DNA of 64,000 nucleotides from Lachnospiraceae bacterium (GTDB lineage Bacteria > Bacillota > Clostridia > Lachnospirales > Lachnospiraceae). Positions within the stretch are counted from its first letter, which is position 1. Each line of letters begins with the position of its first letter. The translations under genes were made by a program, and so were the position numbers. Positions 17,727-25,398 of this stretch are shown here, piece after piece. Location of the stretch: assembly GCA_022781925.1 (NCBI GenBank), contig JALESO010000043.1, positions 1 through 64,000 of the forward strand. The letters run 5' to 3'. Below the pieces are notes generated by a model, which was given only the letters and a program-made list of their open reading frames with translations, had not been told where the DNA came from and made no database searches.

Positions 17727-18482
17727 TCATTTTGAAAGAAAGATCCGGAAAAGAACTGCGAACAGAAAATACAGTGCCAGCATCATCAGGAAGATAAAAA
17801 TGGCATAGCCGATCAGGTAACCGGGATTCCCCATATACCAGGCAAGCAGTTCCAGCGGTGTGTTGGCTGGCGGTTCGTGGATGAACATATAATTGCTGTC
17901 AAATTTTAGATTAAAGGCATAAACGGGCGGCACGATGCAGCAAAGCAGCAGCACCGGCTGCCAGATGTGGCGCGGTTTTGGCTGGATCTTTTTCTGGACG
18001 AAGAGCAGCCAGGGATAGAGCATAATCAATGCGTGATATACAAAGCCATGGATCGTCATATAATGAAAAGCCGGGTATATGCTCCACACGGGGAACAGTA
18101 TGCCGAAAACCGCTCCGGGCATAAAAAGGCACAGGGTGATTTCGGCAAGGGAGGTCCATTTTCCGGTGCGAAGTGCCCGCATTTGCAGAAACAGATAGAA
18201 AAATGCTGCAAGATCACAGAGATGAAACGGCAGCATGCGGGCATTCATGTGCCCTGTGATGCTCAAAATAGTATCTTGTGTAAAGGTACAGCACAAAGCC
18301 AGAAGTACGGTGGCGCTCAGCATTTGCAGACGCTTTGTTTCGGCAAGACGCAGAGATACTTTGCACAGAAGAAAAATACCGAGGGCAATTCCGGTCAGCC
18401 AGAGCAAATGGATTCTGCCAAAAAGCGGGAAACCGGAATCTGCCGGCAGTGCATCCTGATAAGTGAAAAAATAAGTATACAT
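17727..18482 (-). CDS. YwaF-like (TIGR02206) integral membrane protein
   Basis: This 251-residue protein has about seven hydrophobic segments. It resembles the TIGR02206/YwaF family in FPLFGRIHLLWLTGIAL at the N terminus, the HLCDLAAF segment near residue 85 and the HGFVYHALIML segment. Function is unknown for the family. The ATG follows directly on the T-run of the hairpin at 18483-18577, with AAGG ten bases upstream as a possible ribosome site. Expression may therefore depend on that hairpin. Confidence 0.75.
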   Translation of the reverse strand: MYTYFFTYQDALPADSGFPLFGRIHLLWLTGIALGIFLLCKVSLRLAETKRLQMLSATVLLALCCTFTQDTILSITGHMNARMLPFHLCDLAAFFYLFLQMRALRTGKWTSLAEITLCLFMPGAVFGILFPVWSIYPAFHYMTIHGFVYHALIMLYPWLLFVQKKIQPKPRHIWQPVLLLCCIVPPVYAFNLKFDSNYMFIHEPPANTPLELLAWYMGNPGYLIGYAIFIFLMMLALYFLFAVLFRIFLSK

Positions 18483-18577
18483 AAAAAAGAACCTTCATTT
18501 CATAAAATAGCAAAGTTGGCAGGGGCATAAAGAAAGCCCATACGCGATTATGTATTTTAGAAAAGAGGTTCTTTTTT
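18483..18577 (-). promoter_or_regulatory. Large structured hairpin ending at a start codon
   Basis: AAAAAAGAACCT (18483-18494) pairs perfectly with AGGTTCTTTTTT (18566-18577). A second stem TAAAATA/TATTTTA and an inner GGGC/GCCC lie within. Read on the minus strand it is a 95-base element with a terminal U-run immediately before the ATG of the gene at 17727. It may end the upstream aminotransferase transcript or attenuate the membrane-protein gene. It is not a riboswitch class that I recognise. Confidence 0.55.
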
Positions 18578-18688
18578 GGATTACCGTTTTTGTTCGTATA
18601 AAGTAAGAATCGTAATCTCTTTATTATTCTGCGATACGTTTTAAAGTTGTTAAAAAATGTCTTATCAGCAATATTGCTCTGCTAGCGC

Positions 18689-19858
18689 TTATTTTGTATA
18701 GCTTTCCTGATACGTTTTTAAACGTTCTAACATAGTTTTCAGCACATCTTCTGAAGCGGCAAAGGAGAATCGGATGCAGACACAGTCTTCTTCCCCGTAT
18801 GCGATACCCGGAACACCGGCAATTTTTGCCTTATCCAGCAGGTCATTGCAGAGTGTTTCGCTGTCCATATCCGTGTCAAATTTTACCCAGGCATAAAAAG
18901 CTCCGGCAGGAGTCAGAAGTTCTACTCCCGGGATTTCACGAATTCCTTCGACCAGAAGGTCTTTTCGTTTTTCATATGCCTGACGCATTTGTTCCGTTTC
19001 TTCGACACAGTCCATGGCAGTCAGTGCACCTCTCTGTAAAAATCCGCTGGTGCAACTGATGGAATGCTGGAACAACTTCAGGATAACCTGATACAGCGCC
19101 GGATTGCAGGCAAGATAGCCCAGACGCCATCCGGTCATGGCACTGCATTTGGAAAATCCGTTGACGATGACAACCCGATCGAAAAACTCCGGAAGGGAAG
19201 CAAGGCTGACGATTTTGTTCTGATCATACACGATCTTTTCGTAAATCTCGTCTGATAAAACATAAATATCCGGATGTCTGCGCAAAAATGCAGTCAGCGC
19301 CTGAATATCTGATTCTGTCAGGATCTGTCCGGTTGGATTGTTCGGATAGTTGATGATCAGAAGCTTTGTTTTATCTGATACGGCAGCTTCCAGTGCTTCC
19401 TCTGTGATGCGATAGTTTTCCTTATATTTTAAGTGAACAGCAACCGGTTTGCCGCCGCTGGCTTCCACGATGGACGGATAGGATACCCAGCCCGGTGTGA
19501 GCCAGATCGCTTCATCCCCTGGATTGATCAGGGTACGGATGGTCAGGTACACAGCATATTTTGCCCCGGGAGTGATCAGAATATTCTCCGGCTGAAACGG
19601 TGCGTGATTTTCTTTCTGCAGTTTGCGGGCAATGCGGGCACGCAGTTCTGCGTCGCCGCGGCTGTCGGAGTAGTGTGTATGTCCGGCGGCAAGCTCAGCC
19701 ACAACGGTATCACAAATAGCCTTTGGTGTAGGAAAATCCGGTTCGCCACCGGTCAGGTTCAGGATATCCGGATCAGTTTTCTGTAATTCTTTTGTTTTTG
19801 CCAGCAAGGTGACGGATTTTGACGGTTCCACGTTGCTGATCTGTCTGTTAAATTCCAT
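18689..19858 (-). CDS. Class I/II pyridoxal-phosphate aminotransferase
   Basis: The 389-residue enzyme belongs to the fold-type I aspartate/aromatic aminotransferases. It shows LNLTGGEPDFPTP near residue 34, NYPNNPTGQ near residue 175, the PLP lysine in NGFSKCSAMTGWRLGY near residue 240, and a C-terminal CIRFSFA that carries the substrate-carboxylate arginine. Aspartate is the commonest substrate for such proteins. The divergent prephenate dehydratase makes an aromatic role possible. The ribosome site GGAGG lies just upstream. Confidence 0.9.
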   Translation of the reverse strand: MEFNRQISNVEPSKSVTLLAKTKELQKTDPDILNLTGGEPDFPTPKAICDTVVAELAAGHTHYSDSRGDAELRARIARKLQKENHAPFQPENILITPGAKYAVYLTIRTLINPGDEAIWLTPGWVSYPSIVEASGGKPVAVHLKYKENYRITEEALEAAVSDKTKLLIINYPNNPTGQILTESDIQALTAFLRRHPDIYVLSDEIYEKIVYDQNKIVSLASLPEFFDRVVIVNGFSKCSAMTGWRLGYLACNPALYQVILKLFQHSISCTSGFLQRGALTAMDCVEETEQMRQAYEKRKDLLVEGIREIPGVELLTPAGAFYAWVKFDTDMDSETLCNDLLDKAKIAGVPGIAYGEEDCVCIRFSFAASEDVLKTMLERLKTYQESYTK

Positions 19859-19931
19859 AAGTTCAATTCCTCCAAAATAAGGGAAAATTTATCAGTTTAG
19901 CTTTTTAATGTATAAAAGCACACTTTCCTGT

Positions 19932-19960
19932 ATTTTACTCCAAATCCGGCATAATAACAA
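19932..19960 (-). promoter_or_regulatory. Promoter of the aminotransferase gene
   Basis: On the minus strand TTGTTA (19960-19955), a 17-base spacer and TAAAAT (19937-19932). It is back-to-back with the pheA promoter about 20 bases away. Confidence 0.55.
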
Positions 19961-19980
19961 TCGGAAAGGTAAGATTTATC

Positions 19981-20008
19981 TGGATTTTTTTACAGAAAAC
20001 GCTATAAT
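19981..20008 (+). promoter_or_regulatory. Probable pheA promoter
   Basis: A perfect TATAAT (20003-20008) with a weak TGGATT (19981-19986) 16 bases upstream. The leader to the ATG is about 120 bases and holds no stem-loop that I can recognise. Confidence 0.5.
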
Positions 20009-20135
20009 AAAAACATATGGGCTTATAAAAGTGTATTTTCTGTAACGATAGTTGTTTACATAGCAGAGAATATTCTGTGAAACAGAAACTTTTATGAGTT
20101 AGTTATGAGAGAAAATGGAAATGAGGATTGTGAAA

Positions 20136-20699
20136 ATGAATAAGATTGGTTATATGGGAATTCCGGGAAGCTTTTCAGAAGTGGCAGCAAATGAACTGCT
20201 GGCACAGGCAGGCATGACAGAGACAGAACTGGTGCCGCTGGTATGTGCGAAAAATATTCTGGAAGCAATGCAGAACGGTGAGATCCAGTACGGGGTACTC
20301 GGTGTGGAAAATTCTACTGCCGGTCCGGTGGGAGAGTTTGTACATACTTTTGAAAATATTTCCTATGAAAAACTCGGGGTATATGTATTGCCGATCCATC
20401 ACTGTCTGTTTAAAAAACCATGTGTAGATACAGCATCTTTAAAGGAAGTAGCATCTCATCCGCAGGCACTGCGTCAGACCGTCAACACACGTAAAGCAAA
20501 ATTCCCGAGTCTGACAGAGCATGAGATCGAAGATACGGCTATCGGCGCAGAAATGCTGGCAAAAGGAACACTGCCGGAGACGACGGCTGCGATCTGCAGT
20601 GCCCGGGCAGGAAAACTGTGGAATCTGGAGATGATCGCAGAAAATATTGAAGACAGTTCCGAGAACCGCACCACTTTCTGGCTGCTGAAGCTGGCATAG
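20136..20699 (+). CDS. pheA: Prephenate dehydratase, lacking an ACT domain
   Basis: The enzyme converts prephenate to phenylpyruvate in phenylalanine synthesis. I chose the ATG at 20136, nine bases after GAGG, giving 187 residues. Family signs are GYMGIPGSFSE at the N terminus, GVLGVENSTAGPVGE near residue 57, SHPQALRQ, and the C-terminal SSENRTTFWLL. Only the catalytic PDT domain is present. Many PheA proteins add an ACT regulatory domain, so feedback control by phenylalanine may be absent or act elsewhere. The tyrA gene lies at 44071 in this window. Confidence 0.9.
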   Translation: MNKIGYMGIPGSFSEVAANELLAQAGMTETELVPLVCAKNILEAMQNGEIQYGVLGVENSTAGPVGEFVHTFENISYEKLGVYVLPIHHCLFKKPCVDTASLKEVASHPQALRQTVNTRKAKFPSLTEHEIEDTAIGAEMLAKGTLPETTAAICSARAGKLWNLEMIAENIEDSSENRTTFWLLKLA

Positions 20700-20794
20700 C
20701 AGAAAATGCAATACGCTGTATGACGTGTCGTTTGCAGCAGGAATGCGGAGGCATTCTTAAATAGAAATAATTAGTAGGACAGGTGAGAAAAATT

Positions 20795-21481
20795 ATGAAG
20801 AAACAGGCAGTTGGGAGAAAACAGCTGGCAAACCGCTTGATCTTCTATGGAATCGGTATTGTGATTCTCGCCCTTGGCATCACACTGAATACAAAGACCG
20901 GACTGGGGGTGTCTGCACTGGTTTCTATTGCGTATACCGTAGCAGGTGCATGGAATCTGAATTTTGCACTGATGACGTTTGTGTTGTACAGCTGTTTTGT
21001 ATTGATTGAATTGTTTTTAAAAACAGTATTTTTGCCGGAATTACGCAGTGGGATGTGGCATGATTTATTGCAAATTCCATTTTCACTGGCATTTAGTTTA
21101 TTATTGAATCTATACGGAACGGTGTTGCCTGTGGCACAAACTACTGGTATGAGAATGCTTGTACTTGTGCTGGCAATCGTATGTACCGGAGTCGGAGCGG
21201 CTATGATCGTAGATATGCATCTGATCCCGAATCCGGCGGACGGACTGGCACAGACCATTGGGCTGGTGTTTGGAAAAGGGATGGGCTTTGGAAAAAACAT
21301 CTTAGACTGCAGCTGTGTGGCGATATCTGTTGTCATCGGACTGGTGGCCAGAGGACGGTTGATCGGAATAGGTGTCGGAACCATCATAGCAATGATCGCT
21401 GTGGGAAGAGTGGTGGCATTGTTTAACCGTTGTTGCGAGACACGGATCCGGGAACTGGCGGGAACGACCGGAGTAAAATAG
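20795..21481 (+). CDS. YczE/YitT-type membrane protein
   Basis: The 228-residue protein has five to six hydrophobic segments. Typical features are the N-terminal GIGIVILALGITLNTKTGLGVSA-like segment, IPNPADGLAQTIG near residue 150, and the closing glycine-rich hydrophobic segment with GIGVGTIIAM. I chose the ATG at 20795, about ten bases after GGACAGGTG; a GTG at 20783 overlaps that site. The family's function is not known. It stands about 95 bases after pheA and could share its transcript. Confidence 0.75.
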   Translation: MKKQAVGRKQLANRLIFYGIGIVILALGITLNTKTGLGVSALVSIAYTVAGAWNLNFALMTFVLYSCFVLIELFLKTVFLPELRSGMWHDLLQIPFSLAFSLLLNLYGTVLPVAQTTGMRMLVLVLAIVCTGVGAAMIVDMHLIPNPADGLAQTIGLVFGKGMGFGKNILDCSCVAISVVIGLVARGRLIGIGVGTIIAMIAVGRVVALFNRCCETRIRELAGTTGVK

Positions 21482-21580
21482 AAGTGGCTGTTTTTACAAG
21501 GGTACAAAATGTATAAATTGCGCGAAAAATACATAAATTATAAATAAAATGTCTAACTTTGAAAAAGGTAAAAAAACTTG

Positions 21581-21610
21581 TTGACTTTCGACTTGTTATG
21601 GGTGTATACT
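21581..21610 (+). promoter_or_regulatory. tRNA operon promoter
   Basis: TTGACT (21581-21586), 18 bases, TATACT (21605-21610), about 50 bases upstream of tRNA-Val. Confidence 0.65.
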
Positions 21611-21660
21611 AACGAAGTCGGCAGGGAGAGCAAACAAAACGGTTCACCGGTCAACAAAAT

Positions 21661-21733
21661 GGGATCTTAGCTCAGCTGGGAGAGCATCTGCCTTACAAGC
21701 AGAGGGTCACAGGTTCGAGCCCTGTAGGTCCCA
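21661..21733 (+). tRNA. tRNA-Val (UAC)
   Basis: A full 73-base cloverleaf is seen. The acceptor GGGATCT pairs AGGTCCC with one G-U, the D stem is GCTC/GAGC, the anticodon stem TCTGC/GCAGA holds the loop CTTACAA (anticodon TAC), and the T stem is ACAGG/CCTGT. No CCA is encoded. Confidence 0.97.
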
Positions 21734-21741
21734 TTTAATAT

Positions 21742-21815
21742 GGCGAGATAGCTCAGTTGGCTAGAGCATGCGGTTCATACCCGCAGTGTCGAGGGTTCGA
21801 ATCCCCCTCTCGCTA
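21742..21815 (+). tRNA. tRNA-Met (CAU), elongator type
   Basis: A 74-base cloverleaf with anticodon stem TGCGG/CCGCA and loop TTCATAC. The sequence fits the elongator form, not the initiator form. Two oddities are a G1-U72 wobble at the end of the acceptor and an A-C mismatch in the T stem (GAGGG opposite CCCCC). No CCA is encoded. Confidence 0.93.
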
Positions 21816-21820
21816 TTAGA

Positions 21821-21850
21821 AACCTGTAAGAGTTTTCTTACAGGTTTTTT
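21821..21850 (+). terminator. Terminator of the tRNA-Val/Met operon
   Basis: AACCTGTAAG (21821-21830) pairs perfectly with CTTACAGGTT (21837-21846), then T-run. The ATG of the next gene is 26 bases further on. Confidence 0.9.
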
Positions 21851-21875
21851 CTTTAGAAACAGATGAGGTATAATT

Positions 21876-22598
21876 ATGGATCGTTATTTGGAAAATATAG
21901 AACATAAAGCGGCGGTACTCTGTGATGCACTGCCATATATCAGAGATTTTGTACACAAGATCATTGTGGTGGAATACGACTGCGGAGAGTGGCTTTCCGG
22001 CATGGAAGAAAAGAAACTGATGAAAGACATTGTCCTGTTGAAGAGTATCGGTGTTATTCCGATCGTAGTACACCGGACACCGATGGGCGTAGACAAGTTC
22101 CGTGAGAACAAGCGAATTGCAAAAATGCTGGAGCTTTGCGGTACCAAGGCACTGGGAATCTGCGGCGTGGATGTGGAAACTCTCCACATGACCCTTGCGA
22201 ATGATTATATTCCGGTCATTGTGCCAAACGATATTGATAATGAGATGGAATACATTGATCCGAAGGATACCGCACTGGAGATCGCGGTGAAGATGCAGGC
22301 TGACAAGCTGATCTATCTGTCCCGTTATCCTGGTATTTATACAGACGAAACCCGCAGTGACGTATATCCGCGTATCACATCGGAGGAAGTGGAAAAATTG
22401 AAGAAAACACGACATTTCCCGGATGATTTCATGGATTATCTGAATCATTGCATGGATGCGGTACATCAGGGTGTCAACAGAGCACATATCCTGGATGGAC
22501 GGATCGAACATGTACTTCCCATCGAATTTTTCAGTATCGACGGTGCAGGAACCGTTGTGATCCGGGATGAAAAGACCTTATACCAGCACGAATTATAA
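21876..22598 (+). CDS. Degenerate acetylglutamate kinase homologue (probable pseudokinase)
   Basis: The 240-residue protein follows the amino-acid-kinase fold of ArgB but is shorter. Matching segments are LLKSIGVIPIVVH, IDPKDTALEIAVKMQADKL, LSRYPGIYTD and VNRAHILDGRIEHVLPIEF. The catalytic features of ArgB are altered. The first lysine region reads VVEYDCG where ArgB has IKLGG or IKYGG. The glycine-rich VHGGG is VHRTP. The second lysine motif GMIPK is FMDYL. The Asp of the NAD motif remains (PKD). I infer a non-catalytic, perhaps ligand-sensing, protein. It stands alone just after two tRNA genes. Confidence 0.75.
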   Translation: MDRYLENIEHKAAVLCDALPYIRDFVHKIIVVEYDCGEWLSGMEEKKLMKDIVLLKSIGVIPIVVHRTPMGVDKFRENKRIAKMLELCGTKALGICGVDVETLHMTLANDYIPVIVPNDIDNEMEYIDPKDTALEIAVKMQADKLIYLSRYPGIYTDETRSDVYPRITSEEVEKLKKTRHFPDDFMDYLNHCMDAVHQGVNRAHILDGRIEHVLPIEFFSIDGAGTVVIRDEKTLYQHEL

Positions 22599-22609
22599 AG
22601 AGTGGGAAA

Positions 22610-22771
22610 ATGAGCAGTGTTTCGCAGTTTTGCCCATCTGATGTAGCCTCCGGCAGGATTGCAGAGATGCACAGAAGAATGCCGAAGGTATTCTTGAACT
22701 GGGAACCCGGTAAGAGATATGTCATCGATATAATAAAATTACAGAGAAATGATATGATTTTCGATGTGTAA
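22610..22771 (+). CDS. Possible small protein of 53 residues
   Basis: An ATG 11 bases after the kinase-like gene opens a 53-codon frame that ends at TAA (22769-22771). The product (MSSVSQFCPSD..., later VFLNWEPGKRYVIDIIKL, ending MIFDV) has a mixed composition like a real small soluble protein and shows no membrane segment. The ribosome site is weak (AGTGGG). I recognise no family. It may be co-transcribed with the pseudokinase, or be the remnant of a longer gene. Confidence 0.4.
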   Translation: MSSVSQFCPSDVASGRIAEMHRRMPKVFLNWEPGKRYVIDIIKLQRNDMIFDV

Positions 22772-22774
22772 ATG

Positions 22775-22911
22775 GAAAAAGCCGGAGGAGTTTCAGGCAA
22801 CTATCCTAAAAAAATCTGGAGTATTTTTTCTTGGCGAGCGATTGTTAGCTACCGAGACAAAATACCCCAGATTTTTTTATACCACTTACCAGAACTCCTC
22901 TGGCTTTTTTT
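22775..22911 (-). repeat. Conserved-core terminator hairpin, copy 4, nested in an outer stem
   Basis: Outer arms AAAAAGCCGGAGGAGTT (from 22776) and AACTCCTCTGGCTTTTT (22893-22909) enclose inner arms AAAAAAATCTGG (22808-22819) and CCCAGATTTTTTT (ending 22878). The core, read on the minus strand, is TTTTGTCTC, GCTAACAATCGC, AAGAAAAA. It follows the 3' end of the FUSC gene in sense orientation. U-runs on both strands allow two-way termination. Confidence 0.75.
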
Positions 22912-22936
22912 AAAATAAATCAGAATCCCCCATACC

Positions 22937-24505
22937 CTACGCCATGTACTGTGCCAGATAGGAAGCCAGAAATCCCATATGCCGTTTCCTTGCATCTTCG
23001 AAGCCGGAAATTTTCTGCAGCTCCGGCAGAGAATCCTGCAGATCTTCCGCCCGCGTGGAGAGCAGATAAGATTTGATGATCAGCTGATCCACCTGATGCC
23101 GTCTGGAATCATCTCCCGGTGTGGTACGGGCACCGATCTGTGTCAGCTGCTCCCTCAGGCTGCGCAGCAGTTCAAAGAGATACTGCATCTGTTTCTGCAT
23201 CCGAACCGGGAAGATATACCGGTTGGAGAGCAATGCAATCCCTCCGCCAAGCAGCGTATAGATCAGCCGCTGTGCCAGTACAATGGGCACGTTGCTGTCG
23301 ATGGACTGCAATGCAAGGGCGGAACATGTGATAAAGGCAACGGTGGGACCGTAGCCGTCCGCCGCATAGATCATAAAGTTTGCCACCGTCATGATGACAA
23401 CTCTGGAACCAAAATCCGGAAAGATCGTAAAAAAGATGAAACACAGCACAATGCCTGCCATCGTTCCAAATACTCTCTGCCGTACCCGCTGCATGGTGTG
23501 TTCCGTAAAGGGGATCATCATGAAAAATACGGAGATCACCAGCCAGTAGATATTGTTTGTCTGCCACAGGTAGGAGAGAACCAGGCAGGGAGTCAGCACG
23601 ATGACCTGACGCAGTGCAAAACGAAGCCGCATGTTTCGGATATCCGGTTTGCGGATGCGGAAGTTCAGCCGCCGGTAATCGGCAGTTGGCTCAATCTCCT
23701 GAAACTGTGTAAGGAATTTTTCATAAATCGTCCGGGCTGTCTGCCGGTTATCATCTTCCAGTGCATGATCCGTCAGATAGTTTAAGATCTGGAACACAAG
23801 GACAAAGCGGCAGTACCAGTTGGTTTTTCCTTTCAGGCGCAGTGTGGCACGGTTGGCGGAATAAATTTCACGGCTGATGGTTTGATTGATCTCACAAAGC
23901 TTTTTGTGAAGATCCGGAACCGATTCTTCGGCTGTATCTTTGGAAAAATGGGAATCGGCTGTCATGCATCCGGTTCGTATCAGTAGTTTTTCACATACCG
24001 TAAACCCTTCTGCAATCAGCGATTTTAACCGGTTCTGTCCGGCAGTTTTCCGGGAAAGGATCCAGGCAAATAAAAATACGATGCCAAAACTTGCCAGCAG
24101 CGCCAGCAGGCGGTTTCCCAGGGCAGATACAGTGTGTACCGGTGCGACCTGGAAAAAGATCAGTGCCATTCCTGCCGGAAAATAATTGTTCGGATTGTAT
24201 TCGTCGATAAGCAGACAGGCAATCCAGAACAGCGCGATGGCATTGACGATGATGCACAGCGGCAGGTTCATCACAGCCAGAAAGGACAGCACAGCCATGA
24301 TCATATACACGGCAAAATTCCGGATCAGACATTCATAATGGCTGCACATATTCCGGTAGCGCAGGAAAGACAGGGTGGCAAAGGGGCCGATCATAGTATT
24401 TTCCATGCCGAAAAAGAAATATGTGATAAAAAATATCAGGGTAGCAACGATCGTCGGAGCGATGGCACCCTGCAGCATTTTTTTCTGTTTTTCTGAAAAT
24501 TTCAA
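22937..24505 (-). CDS. FUSC-family membrane transporter
   Basis: The 522-residue protein has two membrane blocks, residues about 12-150 and 320-440, each with several helices. Between them and at the C terminus are soluble regions rich in charged helices. The layout, and motifs such as ENTMIGPFATLSFLRYRN in the first block with its echo NIYWLVISVFFMMIPF in the second, fit the FUSC/aromatic-acid-exporter family of efflux proteins. The substrate is not known. The ribosome site AGGTGA lies before the ATG at 24505. A TTCAC-N6-GTGAA palindrome lies upstream. Confidence 0.8.
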   Translation of the reverse strand: MKFSEKQKKMLQGAIAPTIVATLIFFITYFFFGMENTMIGPFATLSFLRYRNMCSHYECLIRNFAVYMIMAVLSFLAVMNLPLCIIVNAIALFWIACLLIDEYNPNNYFPAGMALIFFQVAPVHTVSALGNRLLALLASFGIVFLFAWILSRKTAGQNRLKSLIAEGFTVCEKLLIRTGCMTADSHFSKDTAEESVPDLHKKLCEINQTISREIYSANRATLRLKGKTNWYCRFVLVFQILNYLTDHALEDDNRQTARTIYEKFLTQFQEIEPTADYRRLNFRIRKPDIRNMRLRFALRQVIVLTPCLVLSYLWQTNNIYWLVISVFFMMIPFTEHTMQRVRQRVFGTMAGIVLCFIFFTIFPDFGSRVVIMTVANFMIYAADGYGPTVAFITCSALALQSIDSNVPIVLAQRLIYTLLGGGIALLSNRYIFPVRMQKQMQYLFELLRSLREQLTQIGARTTPGDDSRRHQVDQLIIKSYLLSTRAEDLQDSLPELQKISGFEDARKRHMGFLASYLAQYMA

Positions 24506-24551
24506 AAAATCACCTCTGAATTATTTGCATATTTACAGTTCACATGCGTCA

Positions 24552-24567
24552 TTCACAAATGAGTGAA
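24552..24567. promoter_or_regulatory. Palindrome upstream of the FUSC transporter
   Basis: TTCAC, six bases, GTGAA lies about 47 bases before the FUSC start codon. Another TTCAC occurs at 24539-24543. It has the look of a dimeric regulator site, but no regulator gene is adjacent. Confidence 0.35.
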
Positions 24568-24652
24568 CCATAACTTAATATTAAGAAGAAAAAAACGGGA
24601 AGTCAATGGAAATTTTTCGGGAAGTGTGGTAAACTAAAAACCAAATAGGCTC

Positions 24653-24789
24653 ATCTCAGTCGGAGTTCAATCTCCGACTGAGATAAACGCTCCGTGGGAT
24701 GTGCAGTGATTCTGAGAAGAATATGTCAGTTTACACTGACCAGAATCACGCACCAAGTCTCACGTGTGTTCGACTTGAACTCAGTCGGA
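24653..24789 (+). repeat. Structured leader repeat, copy 2 (upstream of ispF)
   Basis: Nearly identical over about 113 bases to 11138-11250. The 5' stem is ATCTCAGTCGGAG/CTCCGACTGAGAT (24653-24665/24672-24684). The central 9-bp stem GTGATTCTG/CAGAATCAC encloses CAGT/ACTG where copy 1 has TAGC/GCTG, which is a compensatory change. CTCAGTCGGA recurs at 24780-24789, so the strand at 24673-24682 has two possible partners, as in an attenuator. Confidence 0.65.
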
Positions 24790-24860
24790 ATTGAGACTCG
24801 CTCTTACAAGTGGTGAGTGATAATGAGCAAAAAGATGAGAAAAGAGGTGCAGATACATTT

Positions 24861-25397
24861 ATGAGAATTGGAATGGGTTATGATGTGCACAAACTGACGG
24901 AGGACCGCAAGCTGATCCTGGGAGGTGTGGAGATACCGCATACGCTGGGACTGCTGGGGCATTCAGATGCGGATGTGCTTCTGCATGCGATCATGGACGC
25001 ACTGCTGGGCGCGGCTGCCCTTGGGGATATCGGAAAGCATTTCCCGGATACGGATGAGCGCTACCGGGGAATCTCCAGTCTGAAGCTGCTGGAACATGTG
25101 GCAGAGCTGCTGGAACAGGAGCATTATATTATAGAAAATATCGATGCGACGGTGATCGCGCAGAAACCAAAGTTGCGGCCGTATATCGAAGAGATGGAAC
25201 AGAATATCGCAGATACGCTTCATATCGCAAAAAATCAGGTAAATGTAAAAGCAACCACAGAGGAACATCTGGGATTTACCGGCCGGGAAGAGGGCATCTC
25301 CGCAAATGCAGTCTGCCTGCTTTCTACGATCTACGAAAACAGCGTGACCGTCGGGGACAGCGCAGGCGGCTGCCCGGGATGCGGAGGCTGTCATTAG
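24861..25397 (+). CDS. ispF: 2-C-methyl-D-erythritol 2,4-cyclodiphosphate synthase
   Basis: This is the fifth enzyme of the MEP isoprenoid pathway. The ATG at 24861 gives 178 residues with the family start [12 protein letters not shown], which supplies the metal-binding Asp/His. [11 protein letters not shown] and [10 protein letters not shown] follow, and the C-terminal [15 protein letters not shown] is also present. About 18 residues follow the usual end and finish with a cysteine-rich tail CPGCGGCH. That tail may bind metal. The leader holds structured repeat copy 2. It is the first gene of a run that continues with the GNAT gene one base later. Confidence 0.95.
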   Translation: MRIGMGYDVHKLTEDRKLILGGVEIPHTLGLLGHSDADVLLHAIMDALLGAAALGDIGKHFPDTDERYRGISSLKLLEHVAELLEQEHYIIENIDATVIAQKPKLRPYIEEMEQNIADTLHIAKNQVNVKATTEEHLGFTGREEGISANAVCLLSTIYENSVTVGDSAGGCPGCGGCH

Positions 25398-25398
25398 G

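Noticed and set aside
20136..20699. pheA as a truncated gene
   Set aside because: The catalytic domain is complete from its first strand to the closing motif; a form without the ACT domain is plausible and there is no remnant of one downstream.
24655..24789. CTCAGTCGGA direct repeats as a target-site duplication of a mobile element
   Set aside because: The other copy of the element (11121-11250) lacks such flanks, and the repeats take part in stems of the structure itself.
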